Below, one piece after another: positions 1-9,176 of a stretch of 64,000 nucleotides of DNA. The DNA is taken from NCBI RefSeq assembly GCF_001657485.1, contig NZ_LXFU01000053.1:165378-229377 (forward strand), in the 5' to 3' direction. A model generated the notes under the pieces. That model saw only the letters and a program-made list of their open reading frames with translations, did not search any database and had not been told where the DNA came from. The position numbers and the translations under genes were made by a program. Position 1 is the stretch's first letter; each line of letters starts with the position of its first letter. The DNA is from Rhizobium sp. WYCCWR10014. GTDB taxonomy: Bacteria > Pseudomonadota > Alphaproteobacteria > Rhizobiales > Rhizobiaceae.

Positions 1-1366
1 GCATGCGAACCCTGGCGACATTCGGTCCGGCCGGAGGGATCTGCTTCTCGTTGAGGCCGACATTGATGCTTCCGGCATCCGGCCCGTTCTGCAGCCCGGC
101 ATAAACCAACTGGAACTGGGCAATATCCGGCGTCGCATTGAGCACGATGCTGTTATAGGTCGGGGCATCGACGGCGCGCGGGACGATGTTGATCCCGACC
201 TGGGCCAGCATCGCCTGGACTGCGGCAAGCACGTTGGTCGCCAGCGGCGTGGTGTAATAGGTCAGAAGCGTGATCGGCTTGCCGCCATTGATCTGCTCCC
301 AGCCGGCTTCCGTCAGCAACTGCTTGGCCTTCGCGGGATCATAGGCATAGCTGTCGATATCAGGGGGTATTAGTTGCTCAGCGACATAGGCGCAATTGGC
401 AGGCTTGGCCGCACCGCCATAGAGGCTCTGGATGATCGCATCGCGATTGATCGCGTACATCACCGCCTGGCGGACGCGCACGTCCTTCCAGAGTGGGGAT
501 TCGTGGTTGAAGCCGAGATAGTTGACGACGAAAGAGTTGCCTTCGATGACCTTGAAGTCCTTGTTGTCCTTGAAGGTCGGCACGTCGTTGGAATCGACAT
601 AGGTGAACTGGATTTCGCCGGATCTCAGCGCCGCGATCGCTGCGGCTGGGTTGGCGAAATAGCGATTGATGACACGTTCCAGTGCGGGTTTGCCACCGCG
701 ATAATCGGTGTTTGCGGCAAGTTCAACATATTGATCCGAGACATATTTGGTGAATTTGAACGGGCCGGTGCCGATCGGGGCGGTGGACCACCAGGTGTTC
801 TTCGCCAGCTGGTCGGCCGGGATCGAGGAAAGCGCATGCTCGGGCAGCATCATCACCTTGGTCATCGTGTCGGGAAAACTGCTGCTCGGTGCGCTGAGCT
901 TGATAACAACAGTGCGATCGTCCGGCGTCTCGACGGACGATATGCCCTTCAGCCGGGCAGCGAGCACCGAGCCGGTTTTCGCATCCATCGCAAGGCCCAT
1001 GGTGAACTTCGCGTCCTTGGCGGTGAACGGTTTGCCGTCATGCCATTTGGCGTCCACCAGCTTGAACGTGTAGCTCATCTGGTCGGAGCTGACCTCGTAG
1101 GAGCTTGCCAGCGCGCCGACGACCTTCTGCAGCTTCTCGTCATAGGTGATCAGCGGTTCGTAGTAGACGCTGAGCCAGGTGAAGCCGGCGGTCGCGGCGA
1201 GCGGATTGAAGTTGCCCTGGAAGCCGCCGGGGCCGACATCGAAGCCGCCCGACAGCGTGGCTGCCTGAGCCTCAGCTGCAACGCCCGAAACGACAAGAGC
1301 CGGAATGGCAGCCGTCGACAGCAGGGCGCCAAGCGCAATAACGGATAGTCTAGACAGTCTTTTCAT
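1..1366 (-). CDS. ABC transporter substrate-binding protein, family 5 (dipeptide/oligopeptide type), 3' end outside window
   Basis: This is the periplasmic binding protein of a peptide/opine/nickel-class ABC importer. About 455 residues are visible and the frame runs open off the window edge, so the C-terminus is missing. The start ATG is followed by a typical signal peptide: Lys and Arg in the first few residues, a hydrophobic stretch to about residue 30, and an Ala-rich cleavage region. The mature part has the SBP_bac_5 pattern, with YEPLITYD near the N-terminus, then a WHDGKPFTAKD segment and a DVRVRQAVMYAINRD segment. The GntR gene upstream ends 17 bases inside this gene, so the two are almost certainly co-transcribed. 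The permease and ATPase genes should lie beyond the left edge. The substrate cannot be read from the sequence. Confidence 0.9.
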   Translation of the reverse strand, partial: MKRLSRLSVIALGALLSTAAIPALVVSGVAAEAQAATLSGGFDVGPGGFQGNFNPLAATAGFTWLSVYYEPLITYDEKLQKVVGALASSYEVSSDQMSYTFKLVDAKWHDGKPFTAKDAKFTMGLAMDAKTGSVLAARLKGISSVETPDDRTVVIKLSAPSSSFPDTMTKVMMLPEHALSSIPADQLAKNTWWSTAPIGTGPFKFTKYVSDQYVELAANTDYRGGKPALERVINRYFANPAAAIAALRSGEIQFTYVDSNDVPTFKDNKDFKVIEGNSFVVNYLGFNHESPLWKDVRVRQAVMYAINRDAIIQSLYGGAAKPANCAYVAEQLIPPDIDSYAYDPAKAKQLLTEAGWEQINGGKPITLLTYYTTPLATNVLAAVQAMLAQVGINIVPRAVDAPTYNSIVLNATPDIAQFQLVYAGLQNGPDAGSINVGLNEKQIPPAGPNVARVRM

Positions 1367-2093
1367 GTGTTCCTCCCACGTTTGAACTTGTCTTATTGTT
1401 GGCAATCACCCGGGCAATGCCCTCGTAGTGACGATCCAGGCGTCTGCGCGCCTCCTCCAGATCTTTTGCCTCGATCGCATCGACGATCGCGGCATGGTCG
1501 CGCCACGTCGCCATCGGATCGGCATTTTCCAGATTGACGAAATCCGATGCCTTGTAGAAGGCGAGCCAGAAGACATCGATCAGCCGCACGAGCGTTTCAT
1601 TGTCCTGGCAGCGAAACAGCAGTCGATGGAACAGCTGGTCGTCTTCCGCAAAGGTTTCGCCCCGCTCGGCATGGGCGCGCATCCGATTGACGGTGGCGCG
1701 CAGCTCGGCAATGTCCTCCTCGCCGATCACGTCGATCGTTTTGCCGATCAATCCCACTTCCAGCGTACGCCGGATTTCGAGGACCTCCTCGATCTGCCGC
1801 AGGGCGCCGCCGAGGCCGTATGCGAGGTTGTCGAGAAGCGGCTCGAAGGAAAAGGCCTTCACAAAGATGCCGACGCCGCGCCGCGTCTCCAGCACACCGA
1901 GCGATTCCAACGCCTTGATGCCTTCCCTCAGCGAGTTGCGGCTGACACCGAGCTGGGTGGCAAGCTCTCCTTCGGCCGGAAGCAAGGTGCCGGGCGCAAG
2001 GCCATTGTCATCGATATAGGCGCGAAGACTCTCCTGCACGGAGACATGCAACAGCGGCGCGCGCGTCAGCGGCTTCATCGATTTCAATGTCAT
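1350..2093 (-). CDS. GntR-family transcriptional regulator, FCD (FadR) subfamily
   Basis: This 247-residue DNA-binding repressor/activator has an N-terminal winged helix (about residues 12-80), seen in GTLLPAEGELATQLGVSRNS, and a C-terminal all-helical FCD ligand domain. The FCD domain carries the usual metal-binding pattern: an acidic residue and His in EDDQLFHRLLF, then later His residues in WRDHAAIVDAI and DRHYEGI. I chose the ATG at 2093. An ATG at 2114 and longer frames exist but add no conserved sequence. Its stop overlaps the start of the substrate-binding protein gene, so it probably controls that transporter in response to the imported substrate or a metabolite of it. Ligands of this family are usually small carboxylates. 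Confidence 0.85.
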   Translation of the reverse strand: MTLKSMKPLTRAPLLHVSVQESLRAYIDDNGLAPGTLLPAEGELATQLGVSRNSLREGIKALESLGVLETRRGVGIFVKAFSFEPLLDNLAYGLGGALRQIEEVLEIRRTLEVGLIGKTIDVIGEEDIAELRATVNRMRAHAERGETFAEDDQLFHRLLFRCQDNETLVRLIDVFWLAFYKASDFVNLENADPMATWRDHAAIVDAIEAKDLEEARRRLDRHYEGIARVIANNKTSSNVGGTHEKTV

Positions 2094-2135
2094 GCCCCGG
2101 TCACTTTCCCGCATCGCCGATAAGATGGATGTTAC

Positions 2136-2154
2136 ATATCGACTTGTAGGATAT
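2136..2154. promoter_or_regulatory. Candidate GntR operator (ATATC-N9-GATAT)
   Basis: A 5-bp inverted repeat with 9-bp spacing lies about 40 bases upstream of the GntR start, in the only gap before the diguanylate cyclase gene. Autoregulation through such sites is common for FCD regulators. The match is short, so this is only a candidate. Confidence 0.3.
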
Positions 2155-2260
2155 CTGTCAAATGGGCAAGCTTGGACGACTGACCGAACCGGCACGAAAC
2201 CGTTTAAGGCGGTCGTTCTAAGCACCAGAAGGACAACGGAACGGCGCAGTTTTGCTGGAA

Positions 2261-3553
2261 TTACTTCAGTGGAAGGCTTTGATCGACCTCTGGAGAGTGG
2301 ACCACCACGCGGTTGCGGCCAGTCTTTTTGGCAAGGTAGAGGGCCGCATCCGCTTGGCGCTGCATGTGCTCTGCTGACACGAGGTCACCGTTTTGCATCA
2401 ATATCGCCAGTCCGATGCTGACAGTGACCCAGGGACCGACGCGGGAGGTAGGATTTGGAAGAGACGCAGCTTCTACGCGGCTGCGTATCCGCTCGGCGAT
2501 CACCCCGGCCTCCTGTTCATCAGAGCCTGGGAGAAAGACGAGAAACTCTTCGCCTCCGTACCGGGCGACCTGGTCCCGCTCGTCTCTCATGCTGCTCTGA
2601 ATGATGCCGGCAACTTTCACCAGGCAGCGGTCGCCTTCGGCATGTCCGAGATTATCGTTGAGATGCTTGAAGTCGTCGACGTCGCACATCAGCATCGCCG
2701 CGCCGCTCGTTCGTCTAAGGTCCTCGTTCCAGAAATGATTTAGCGTTTCCATCATCGAACGCCGGTTGGCGACACCCGTCAACGGGTCGGTCCGCGCCAG
2801 CAATTCCAGCTGGGAATTTGCGTCGGTAAGCTCCGCAAGGCGACTTCGATCTCGTAACTCGAGCAAGAAAGTCTTCTGAGCGAAGATGGTTGCGGTGCGG
2901 CGGGCAACGGCGGTTGCAGCCACGCCGCTTGCGAAAAACAGCGTCCCTGCCAGAGCACTTCCCGCCTCAATGTCTGGATTGCGCAGCTGAAACACAAGGT
3001 AGATACCGAGGGCAGCAGCGCCGATCGCCATCGCCCAACCGAGTGGAATCGGAAATATGATAATGGCAGTGACGGCTACAAAAAGCATGATGGTCAAATG
3101 CCGCTCATAAAACTCGCCACCGGTGTTAACGCCCACCAAGGCGACCGACAGGAGAATGAGAAAAACAGCCGAGAGGAGGAAAACTCCCTGCACCCACAAA
3201 GCATGCGGCCGCAGGAAGGCTATCGCGGCGACAAGAGCTGCGGGGGGAAGGATAGACGCTGGCCAAAGCATCGACATGACGGTTTCGGTCGGAAGCAAGA
3301 TCGCGTTGAGGCCCAACGTCAGAACATCGAGCACGATAACCCAAACCATCCACGCGCGGATGATCTTGGCAGTCCGCGGCCAGGAGCGTTCGCGAAAAAG
3401 CCGAGCCAGTTCCCCATTGAAGCGGATATCACGCGTGCGTCCACCGAGCAGGCGCTCGACTTGCTCGACAATGGCCGGCCTCAACCTCTGGAGAGGTTTC
3501 CGCGAAGACGCCCTTACCGATTTGATAGGAGCTGTGGTTCGCTCGGTATCCAT
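2261..3553 (-). CDS. Membrane-bound diguanylate cyclase (GGDEF domain)
   Basis: This 430-residue protein should make cyclic di-GMP from two GTP molecules at the inner membrane. The first ~65 residues are cytosolic. They are followed by about six hydrophobic segments (roughly residues 65-220), a short coiled linker and a C-terminal GGDEF domain that starts near RTDPLTGVANRR. The signature at residues 333-337 is GGEEF, an active variant, with the metal-binding Asp in CDVDDFK upstream. The inhibitory RxxD I-site expected just before it reads DERD, so product inhibition may be absent. No known sensory domain is recognisable in the membrane part. It stands alone between the GntR gene and the sulfur module. 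Confidence 0.9.
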   Translation of the reverse strand: MDTERTTAPIKSVRASSRKPLQRLRPAIVEQVERLLGGRTRDIRFNGELARLFRERSWPRTAKIIRAWMVWVIVLDVLTLGLNAILLPTETVMSMLWPASILPPAALVAAIAFLRPHALWVQGVFLLSAVFLILLSVALVGVNTGGEFYERHLTIMLFVAVTAIIIFPIPLGWAMAIGAAALGIYLVFQLRNPDIEAGSALAGTLFFASGVAATAVARRTATIFAQKTFLLELRDRSRLAELTDANSQLELLARTDPLTGVANRRSMMETLNHFWNEDLRRTSGAAMLMCDVDDFKHLNDNLGHAEGDRCLVKVAGIIQSSMRDERDQVARYGGEEFLVFLPGSDEQEAGVIAERIRSRVEAASLPNPTSRVGPWVTVSIGLAILMQNGDLVSAEHMQRQADAALYLAKKTGRNRVVVHSPEVDQSLPLK

Positions 3554-3827
3554 GTGTCGGATCTAGGGAGCAGACGACCGGGGGCAAGACGAGCCCCGCA
3601 TTCCGCTCCAAAAGACGATCTGCTTGCCCTAACGATTCTGTACCAGGGAACGACAGTATGTCGTCAACGTGTCATATCGGGCCAAAGTCTCACGAGTGCC
3701 GGGCCGAATTCACGGTTCGATTCTTTTCACGGCGATCACCTTTCGGTCGGTAGACCGACGCGTGATTTGCCCTCCGGTCAGAGCGGGAGAGCAAGTGCTC
3801 GACTGACGTCTCGTTTCCGACAGCCGC

Positions 3828-4832
3828 TCACGCCGTGACCTGATTTCGCAGCCGGCCCTCGTCGAGCAGGATCTTGACTGTCCGCGCTGCGTTGTGGCGC
3901 ATCTCGATGGCCGCATGATCGGAGTAGAAGGCATTGTGCGGTGTTATCACCAGCCGCCCCTGCAGCCAGTCACTCCTATCGCGCCATGCTGTCAGCAGCG
4001 GATGATCGCGCGGCGGCTCCTGCGCCAGTGTGTCGATTGCCGCCGCTGCGAGATGCCCATTTCGCAATGAGGCTTCGAGCGCATCGAGATCGTCGAGCAG
4101 TTCTCCGCGCGCGGTGTTGACCAGGATGGCTCCGGGCTTGAGCCGGGAAAGTCCATCCGCGTCCAGAATGCCACGCGTCTGGTTGTTTGCCGGGCAATGC
4201 AGGGTGACGATATCCGCTTGCGCGAAGAGGTCGTCAAGCCGGTCGGGGCGTTCATAGCCGATCGCCTTCTCATGGCCTGGCGGCTGGCCGGGATCATAGC
4301 CCAGGATGCGGAATCCAAATGGCTTCAGGCGGTTCACCACCGCTGTGCCGATCCGCCCGACGCCGACAACACCCACCGTGCTCCGGTTCGAGCGGCCAAG
4401 CGGCTTGAGGCTATGGACCTGCCATCCGGACGTGTAGCCACGGGCGCGGGCGTCGTGCTCCCAAAGTCGCCGGTGCAGGGACAGGATCATCGCGACTGCG
4501 TGGTCGGCGACTTCCTCCGTGCCATAATCGGGATTGTTGGCGAACGGAATGCCGGCATCCGCAAGTGCCGAAAGATCGATCTTCTCGTAGCCGACACCAT
4601 AACGCACGACGCCTCTACAGCGTGAAAGATGGGCGATGCTGCGCGACCCGAGCCGCGCGCCCCAGACCATCAGGGCATCGAGCCTCGCTAATCGATCTGG
4701 ATCGAAAGATGCTTCGTCGGTGCTGGCGAAGAACTCGATCTCGACATCGTCGCCGAGCACTTCGGCCTCGAGATCGGGGGCGCCGAACATGTGATCGGTG
4801 ATGCCGACGACGTATTTTTTTGGTGCAGTCAT
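3828..4832 (-). CDS. D-isomer-specific 2-hydroxyacid dehydrogenase (CtBP-like, NAD-binding)
   Basis: This 334-residue enzyme should interconvert a 2-keto acid and a D-2-hydroxy acid with NAD(P)H. The Rossmann motif GVGRIG is at residues 157-162. The family catalytic triad is complete: Arg242 in NTARGEL, Glu272 in AQEPP and His299 in TPHNAF. It is the last gene of a minus-strand run and starts 18 bases after the FMN reductase stop, so it is likely co-transcribed with the monooxygenase genes. A role in handling the keto acid left after C-S bond cleavage is an inference from context. The C-terminal-binding-protein branch includes phosphoglycerate, lactate and glyoxylate reductases, and substrate cannot be decided here. 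Confidence 0.85.
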   Translation of the reverse strand: MTAPKKYVVGITDHMFGAPDLEAEVLGDDVEIEFFASTDEASFDPDRLARLDALMVWGARLGSRSIAHLSRCRGVVRYGVGYEKIDLSALADAGIPFANNPDYGTEEVADHAVAMILSLHRRLWEHDARARGYTSGWQVHSLKPLGRSNRSTVGVVGVGRIGTAVVNRLKPFGFRILGYDPGQPPGHEKAIGYERPDRLDDLFAQADIVTLHCPANNQTRGILDADGLSRLKPGAILVNTARGELLDDLDALEASLRNGHLAAAAIDTLAQEPPRDHPLLTAWRDRSDWLQGRLVITPHNAFYSDHAAIEMRHNAARTVKILLDEGRLRNQVTA

Positions 4833-4850
4833 TTTTTGCCCGCCGACTGC

Positions 4851-5411
4851 TTATTCCGCAGCAATCGCGTCTGCTGTCGAGCGGGCCTTCACAAGGACCG
4901 AGGCCTCCGCCAGCGCCTGGTTCACGCGCCCGAGAATAGCCGTTGACGGAATGCCATCGGTGAAGTCGCGGCTCGAGGCGTAGATTGCCGTCGGTAGAAC
5001 AAAGGCCTCGAAAAAAGCAAAAAGCGGGCGAAGCTGATGCTCGACAACGAGGGAGTGTCGATCGCCCCCGCCGGTTGCCGTCAGGATGACGGGTTTGCCG
5101 CGCAGGTCTGCCGGATCGAGGAGATCGAAGACATGCTTGAACAGGCCCGTGTAGCTGCCTTTGTAGGTTGGCGAACCGATGACCAGCGCTTCAGCCTCGA
5201 CGATTTTTTGGATCACCGTTCTCGCGGCAGGATCGAGGTCTCCGACCGATCTTGCAGCCGCCAGCGAGGTGCCGAGGTCTTCGACGTCGAACACCGCATG
5301 CTGCAGGCCTGCCTGCTTCGCCAGCGATTGCGTGACACTCTCCACGAAGCGCCTGGTGCTGGACGGGCGGGCCAAATTGCCCGAAAAGCCGACGATCAGA
5401 TCGTTGCTCAT
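4851..5411 (-). CDS. NAD(P)H-dependent FMN reductase, SsuE/MsuE type
   Basis: This 186-residue flavodoxin-fold reductase supplies reduced FMN to two-component monooxygenases. The FMN phosphate loop GNLARPSSTR lies near residues 11-20. The family motif GSPTYKGSYTGLFKHVF lies near residue 80, followed by the TATGGGDRH segment around residue 110. Length matches SsuE/MsuE (about 185-195 residues). It follows the acyl-CoA-dehydrogenase-like gene by about 75 bases and belongs to the same run as the SsuD-like monooxygenase. That enzyme needs exactly this kind of partner, so the functional pairing is well supported by both family knowledge and context. Confidence 0.88.
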   Translation of the reverse strand: MSNDLIVGFSGNLARPSSTRRFVESVTQSLAKQAGLQHAVFDVEDLGTSLAAARSVGDLDPAARTVIQKIVEAEALVIGSPTYKGSYTGLFKHVFDLLDPADLRGKPVILTATGGGDRHSLVVEHQLRPLFAFFEAFVLPTAIYASSRDFTDGIPSTAILGRVNQALAEASVLVKARSTADAIAAE

Positions 5412-5485
5412 CTAAATTCCTTTCGCGAGTTCGCCCTCGAGCATGCGAGGGAGGAGGGAGGTCATCGGGCGGGGCGCTCTGTTTG

Positions 5486-6667
5486 CTATGCCGTTTTGAG
5501 GACCGTCAGCCCTGCCGGATAGCTCGAACGGGCTGTTTCCTCTCGATTCCACCGATCAAAGGCGGCACGGCCCAAGATCGAAATAGATGTATCTTCCTGC
5601 GGCGCGTGCACGAGGACGGATTGGATATCCCTGAAGTGCCGTTCAAGCCCCAAATCGGCGCTAAGACCCGGATTGCCGATGCCACGCACCGCGATCTGTA
5701 CGGCTTCGCGCAGTTGCCGGCCTGCGATCAGCCGAGCCCTGATCATCCTTTCCGCGTCGCCATGGTTGGCTTCGAGCGCGCCGAAAATGATCTGCCGGGC
5801 GCCGGAGACGAGCAGGTCGATTTCACCCGAGAGCGTCACGAACCTCTCCGTGCGGGCGATGGGATGGCCCAGATTGGCAGGCACGCGCTCATGCGCGAAG
5901 CGGATGAAGGCCGCTTGCGCTGCCTCGGCCGCACCGAGATAGATCGCGGTCAGCGCCAAGGTCATCGCCGCATGGGCGCGATTGTCCTGCTGGGCTACCG
6001 ACGGATCGACGAGTTCCAACACGTTTTCCGCCGGGATCTCGACGTCAGTATATTCGACGTCGTGCGAACCTGTGGCGCGCATGCCCAGGCTGTTCCAGTT
6101 CTCGATCACGTGGATGCCGGGCAATCCATTCGGCACGACGAACGTTCCGACGCGCGCAGGCGTCTCGTCGGTATGCGCCCACACCAGGAAATGCGTAAGA
6201 CCGTGTGCGCCGGTGACGAAGCGCTTGCGACCGGTGATCGACCAGCCGCTTGCCGTGCGGCGGGCGACAGTCGCGGGGAGGCCGCCGCGGGCCGGAGACC
6301 CCAGTTCCGGCTCGACGCGCGCGGCGTTGAGCAATAGCGGTTTCTGCTTGGCCTCCGCCAGCAGACGCCGGTACAGATCCTCCGGCCAATGGTTCTTTGC
6401 GGCTTGGCCGAGATGATTGAAGATCGTCATGGCGCTGATCAGCGCCACCGAGGGATCACCCCGCCCCAGCGCCGCCAGAATGTGGGCCGCATCAGCAAGC
6501 GTCGCGCCTTGGCCGCCATAGCGGGTCGCAACGGTGCTCTCTAGGAGACCGCTGTGATGAACGGCCCGGATACCGGTCCAGGGAAATTGACCGGTTCGAT
6601 CCGCATCCGGTGCGGCGTCCGCGATGACGCGCACGGTTTCATCTGGAACGATTGTATCATGGGACAT
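5486..6667 (-). CDS. Acyl-CoA-dehydrogenase-fold flavoprotein monooxygenase (SfnB/DszC-like)
   Basis: This 393-residue protein has the acyl-CoA dehydrogenase fold in order: a helical N-domain, a beta-sheet middle domain with TGRKRFVTGAHG and NSLGMRATGSHDVEY, and a C-terminal four-helix domain. Members found beside SsuD-like enzymes and FMN reductases (SfnB, DszC, DmoA-linked proteins) oxygenate or desulfurise organosulfur compounds rather than dehydrogenate acyl-CoAs. The position expected to carry the catalytic Glu of true acyl-CoA dehydrogenases is not obvious in the last helical domain. Together with the neighbourhood, this favours a reduced-flavin-dependent oxygenase. It lies between the SsuD-like gene (117-base gap) and the FMN reductase gene. 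The exact substrate is not deducible. Confidence 0.8.
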   Translation of the reverse strand: MSHDTIVPDETVRVIADAAPDADRTGQFPWTGIRAVHHSGLLESTVATRYGGQGATLADAAHILAALGRGDPSVALISAMTIFNHLGQAAKNHWPEDLYRRLLAEAKQKPLLLNAARVEPELGSPARGGLPATVARRTASGWSITGRKRFVTGAHGLTHFLVWAHTDETPARVGTFVVPNGLPGIHVIENWNSLGMRATGSHDVEYTDVEIPAENVLELVDPSVAQQDNRAHAAMTLALTAIYLGAAEAAQAAFIRFAHERVPANLGHPIARTERFVTLSGEIDLLVSGARQIIFGALEANHGDAERMIRARLIAGRQLREAVQIAVRGIGNPGLSADLGLERHFRDIQSVLVHAPQEDTSISILGRAAFDRWNREETARSSYPAGLTVLKTA

Positions 6668-6784
6668 GCGGGTCGACGCTTTCTGGCTGTTAAGACAGTC
6701 CTATCCCTAGGCAAAGGACGAGCAGATCCGGCTGCGTTGAGAAAATGGGGATATGCAGTCCGGCGCTCGGGCCAGACTGCACAA

Positions 6785-7891
6785 TCAAGCAGCACTCTTC
6801 TTCTTGTTCGCCTCTTCCCGTTCGCGAATGCCTTCACGTACGAGCGGCAGGATGTAACGGCCGTAGTCGACCGCATCATTGTAATTGTCATAGCCGCGGA
6901 TCGAGATCAGATCGCAGCCCAGATCGATGTAGTCGAGGATGGAATCTGCAATGGTGCGCGGCGAACCCACCAGCGCAGTGGTGGCGCCGCCAGCATTGGT
7001 CGCGGTCACCGTCGGATACCATAGTGCGCGGTCATGGACATCGCCGCGTGCTGCGATGTCCAGAAGCCGCTGCGAACCGACATTGGCCGGGCGTGCAGCA
7101 TTGAGTGGTGCGCGTGCCAAGCCTTTCTGACGGTTTTGGTTCAGTTGGTCGAGAACTCTATGCGCCTTCTCCCATGCCAACTCGTCAGTTTCCGCCACGA
7201 TCGGCCGGAAGGTAACCCATATGCGAGGGCGATCCGTCCGACCTGCCTTTGCCGCTTCCGCGTAGATCCGTTCGATCTGCTGCTTTGTTTCTGCAAGAGG
7301 CTCGCCCCAGAGCCCGAAAATGTCGCCCAGTGAACCCCCGATGCGATAGGCGGCATCCGACGAACCACCGACCGAAATCGGGATCAGGCCATTGGTTGGA
7401 CGCACCGCGCTGCGGAATTGCTTGAACTGGTAGTATTTGCCGTCGAAATCGAAAGGTTCCTTGGACGTCCAGGCCAGACGCAGGATCCGGATATATTCTT
7501 CCTGCCGCTCGTAACGCTCCTCTTTGTCGAGGAAGTCGCCTTCGCGGGCCTGCTCTTCGTCGCTGCCGCCTGCAATGAAGTGAACGACAACACGCCCGCC
7601 GCTCAACTGATCGAGTGTTGCAAGCGATTTTGCTGCGACCGTCGGGTAGACGGTGTTCGGGCGCAAAGCCACGATGATCTTGATATGCTTCGTGTGCGCC
7701 AGGACCGTGGCGCCAAGCGTGAAGGGATCGAAGGAGGAAGAGGAGTAGGGGATCAGCGTGTAGTTGAAACCGTAGTCATCGAGGGCACGTGCGTACCGCT
7801 CCAGGAAACGAGGATCCACGGGCGCATCGGGAATGGGGTTGAGGTCGTTCGACGCGTTGGGAAAGCTGACGCTAATGAATTCCGCGGACAT
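6785..7891 (-). CDS. LLM-class FMNH2-dependent monooxygenase, SsuD/alkanesulfonate monooxygenase-like
   Basis: This 368-residue luciferase-like TIM-barrel enzyme should cleave a C-S bond in an organosulfonate or sulfone, using FMNH2 and oxygen and releasing sulfite plus an aldehyde. Family segments are clear: the N-terminal barrel strands around LALRPN-like RPNTVYP, then HFIAGGSDEEQAREGDF, ERYERQEEYI and the ISVGGSSDAAYRIG segment. Those match the SsuD family rather than generic bacterial luciferases. It is the first gene after promoter element A and is followed by the flavoenzyme, the FMN reductase and the hydroxyacid dehydrogenase. A Lys/Glu-rich C-terminus ends in KKKSAA. Confidence 0.86.
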   Translation of the reverse strand: MSAEFISVSFPNASNDLNPIPDAPVDPRFLERYARALDDYGFNYTLIPYSSSSFDPFTLGATVLAHTKHIKIIVALRPNTVYPTVAAKSLATLDQLSGGRVVVHFIAGGSDEEQAREGDFLDKEERYERQEEYIRILRLAWTSKEPFDFDGKYYQFKQFRSAVRPTNGLIPISVGGSSDAAYRIGGSLGDIFGLWGEPLAETKQQIERIYAEAAKAGRTDRPRIWVTFRPIVAETDELAWEKAHRVLDQLNQNRQKGLARAPLNAARPANVGSQRLLDIAARGDVHDRALWYPTVTATNAGGATTALVGSPRTIADSILDYIDLGCDLISIRGYDNYNDAVDYGRYILPLVREGIREREEANKKKSAA

Positions 7892-7950
7892 GTGAGCTCC
7901 TTCAGGTTGCAGACCATTGCATTGACGTTAAGGCGCGGCAGCGCCGCGAG

Positions 7951-7993
7951 GAAGACAGGTCATTCTCTTTCTATCGATTTTATAGAAAATATC
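7951..7993 (-). promoter_or_regulatory. Sulfur-module promoter element, copy A
   Basis: This block lies about 60 bases upstream of the SsuD-like gene. On the plus strand it contains GACAGGTC, one variable base, TTCTCTTTCT, then about 10 bases and TAGAAAATA. Copy C upstream of the ketopantoate-reductase-like gene matches it at 31 of 38 positions, and copy B upstream of the transporter operon matches more loosely. Within it TTTCTA-N9-TAGAAA is a perfect inverted repeat, as expected for a regulator binding site. Confidence 0.6.
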
Positions 7994-8093
7994 TGCTATC
8001 GCGGCGGATGGAGTAGGACCCGCTCCCCGTCATGGCGTTGACGCAGGCCGTCTCCAACGGCGCCGGTATCGAGCCGTGTAGCCTGTGCATGGG

Positions 8094-9176
8094 TTACGAA
8101 GCAGGCGACCAGCCAAGTCCTGGAGCGACTGTCTCGGCCAGATCGGTCAGCAACGTTATGTTCTCGGCGAGGCCGAAGCCGGGTGGCAAGAAGAGCACGA
8201 CCTCGTCCGCGGCTGCGAGGCCCGGGTCGTTGAACACGGCCTCAATCACTTGATCGGGCGTGCCTTGGAAGACGGGCGAAATCTGAGCGCCGGCTGGTTG
8301 GCTGGCGGGCGCGAGGGCACCTTTGGGACGCGACGCGGCAATTCCGATGGTGCGACGCTCGAGGTCATAGGCAGCGTATTTCTCTCGAAGTTCGGCGGTG
8401 GTCCCAACCAGGATGGAGGCGGCGACTGCGACCGATGGCGGTTCCGTTCCCCAGGTCGTGCGCCAGGTGGCGCGGAACGCCTCGATAATGCGAGCCTGAT
8501 ACTGCCCGAAAGTCTCGCCCTCGGCCTGGTCGTGCTGCACGGTCCCCGAGATGAGCCCGATCCCGAGTTCTGCCGCCTGCACCGCCGAGCTCAGGCTGGC
8601 CGAACCTTGTCGAATGCGTGAGCGCAGGGTCGGGCTATGCGGCGTTACGCGCAATTCCGCACCTTGGGGAGCACCCTGGCCCGGCGAAACGACCGTATGG
8701 AGGACTTCGCCTGCGATCGCTGAGAGGAAGCGCGCCTGGCGGCGTTTGGCTTCCGTGCGGGCGTCGGTGTCGACTGCACCGAACACAGCGTCGAACGCCG
8801 CGTTGGCACCGGTCGAGATGGCAAGCTCCAGCCGGCCATCGATGAGCAAGTCGGTCGTACCGGCCGCTTCGGCGAGCAGGATCGGGTCCTGATAGCGCAT
8901 TGGGATGACCGCCGACCCCAGATTGATACGCTTGGTGTGCTGACCGGCCGCGGCAAAGAACGGAAGCGGCGAGGAGAGGTAGTGGTCGAAGTGTCGCTGA
9001 TAGGCCCAGCCCGACTGATAACCCAGCCGCTCGGCTTCCTGGAACAACGCGATCCCGTCGCGCAGACCTTGCGCCGGTCCGGCTTCGTCGTTGAACGATA
9101 CCCGGGTGTTGAAGCCGAGCCGCTGCTTCGGGCGGAACGACGCGGGCTGAGGATTTACAGGCGCAGCGATGGTCAT
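8094..9176 (-). CDS. LLM-class flavin-dependent oxidoreductase (luciferase-like monooxygenase)
   Basis: This 360-residue protein is a second bacterial-luciferase-family enzyme, distinct from the SsuD-like one. The N-terminal barrel has GIALFQEAERLGYQSGWAYQ and a later segment, LGSAVIPMRYQDPILLAEAA, which is typical of the family. DGRLELAISTGAN corresponds to the conserved glycine-rich strand that binds flavin phosphate. Its ATG overlaps the stop of the ABC ATPase gene as ATGA, so it is the last gene of the transporter operon and probably attacks the imported compound. FMNH2 could come from the FMN reductase in the neighbouring block. It is less like any characterised enzyme than its neighbour. 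Confidence 0.82.
   Translation of the reverse strand: MTIAAPVNPQPASFRPKQRLGFNTRVSFNDEAGPAQGLRDGIALFQEAERLGYQSGWAYQRHFDHYLSSPLPFFAAAGQHTKRINLGSAVIPMRYQDPILLAEAAGTTDLLIDGRLELAISTGANAAFDAVFGAVDTDARTEAKRRQARFLSAIAGEVLHTVVSPGQGAPQGAELRVTPHSPTLRSRIRQGSASLSSAVQAAELGIGLISGTVQHDQAEGETFGQYQARIIEAFRATWRTTWGTEPPSVAVAASILVGTTAELREKYAAYDLERRTIGIAASRPKGALAPASQPAGAQISPVFQGTPDQVIEAVFNDPGLAAADEVVLFLPPGFGLAENITLLTDLAETVAPGLGWSPAS

Noticed and set aside
3554..3827. Possible gene or structured RNA between the diguanylate cyclase and hydroxyacid dehydrogenase genes
   Set aside because: No frame with gene-like features and no clear terminator or conserved RNA fold was seen in these 274 bases.
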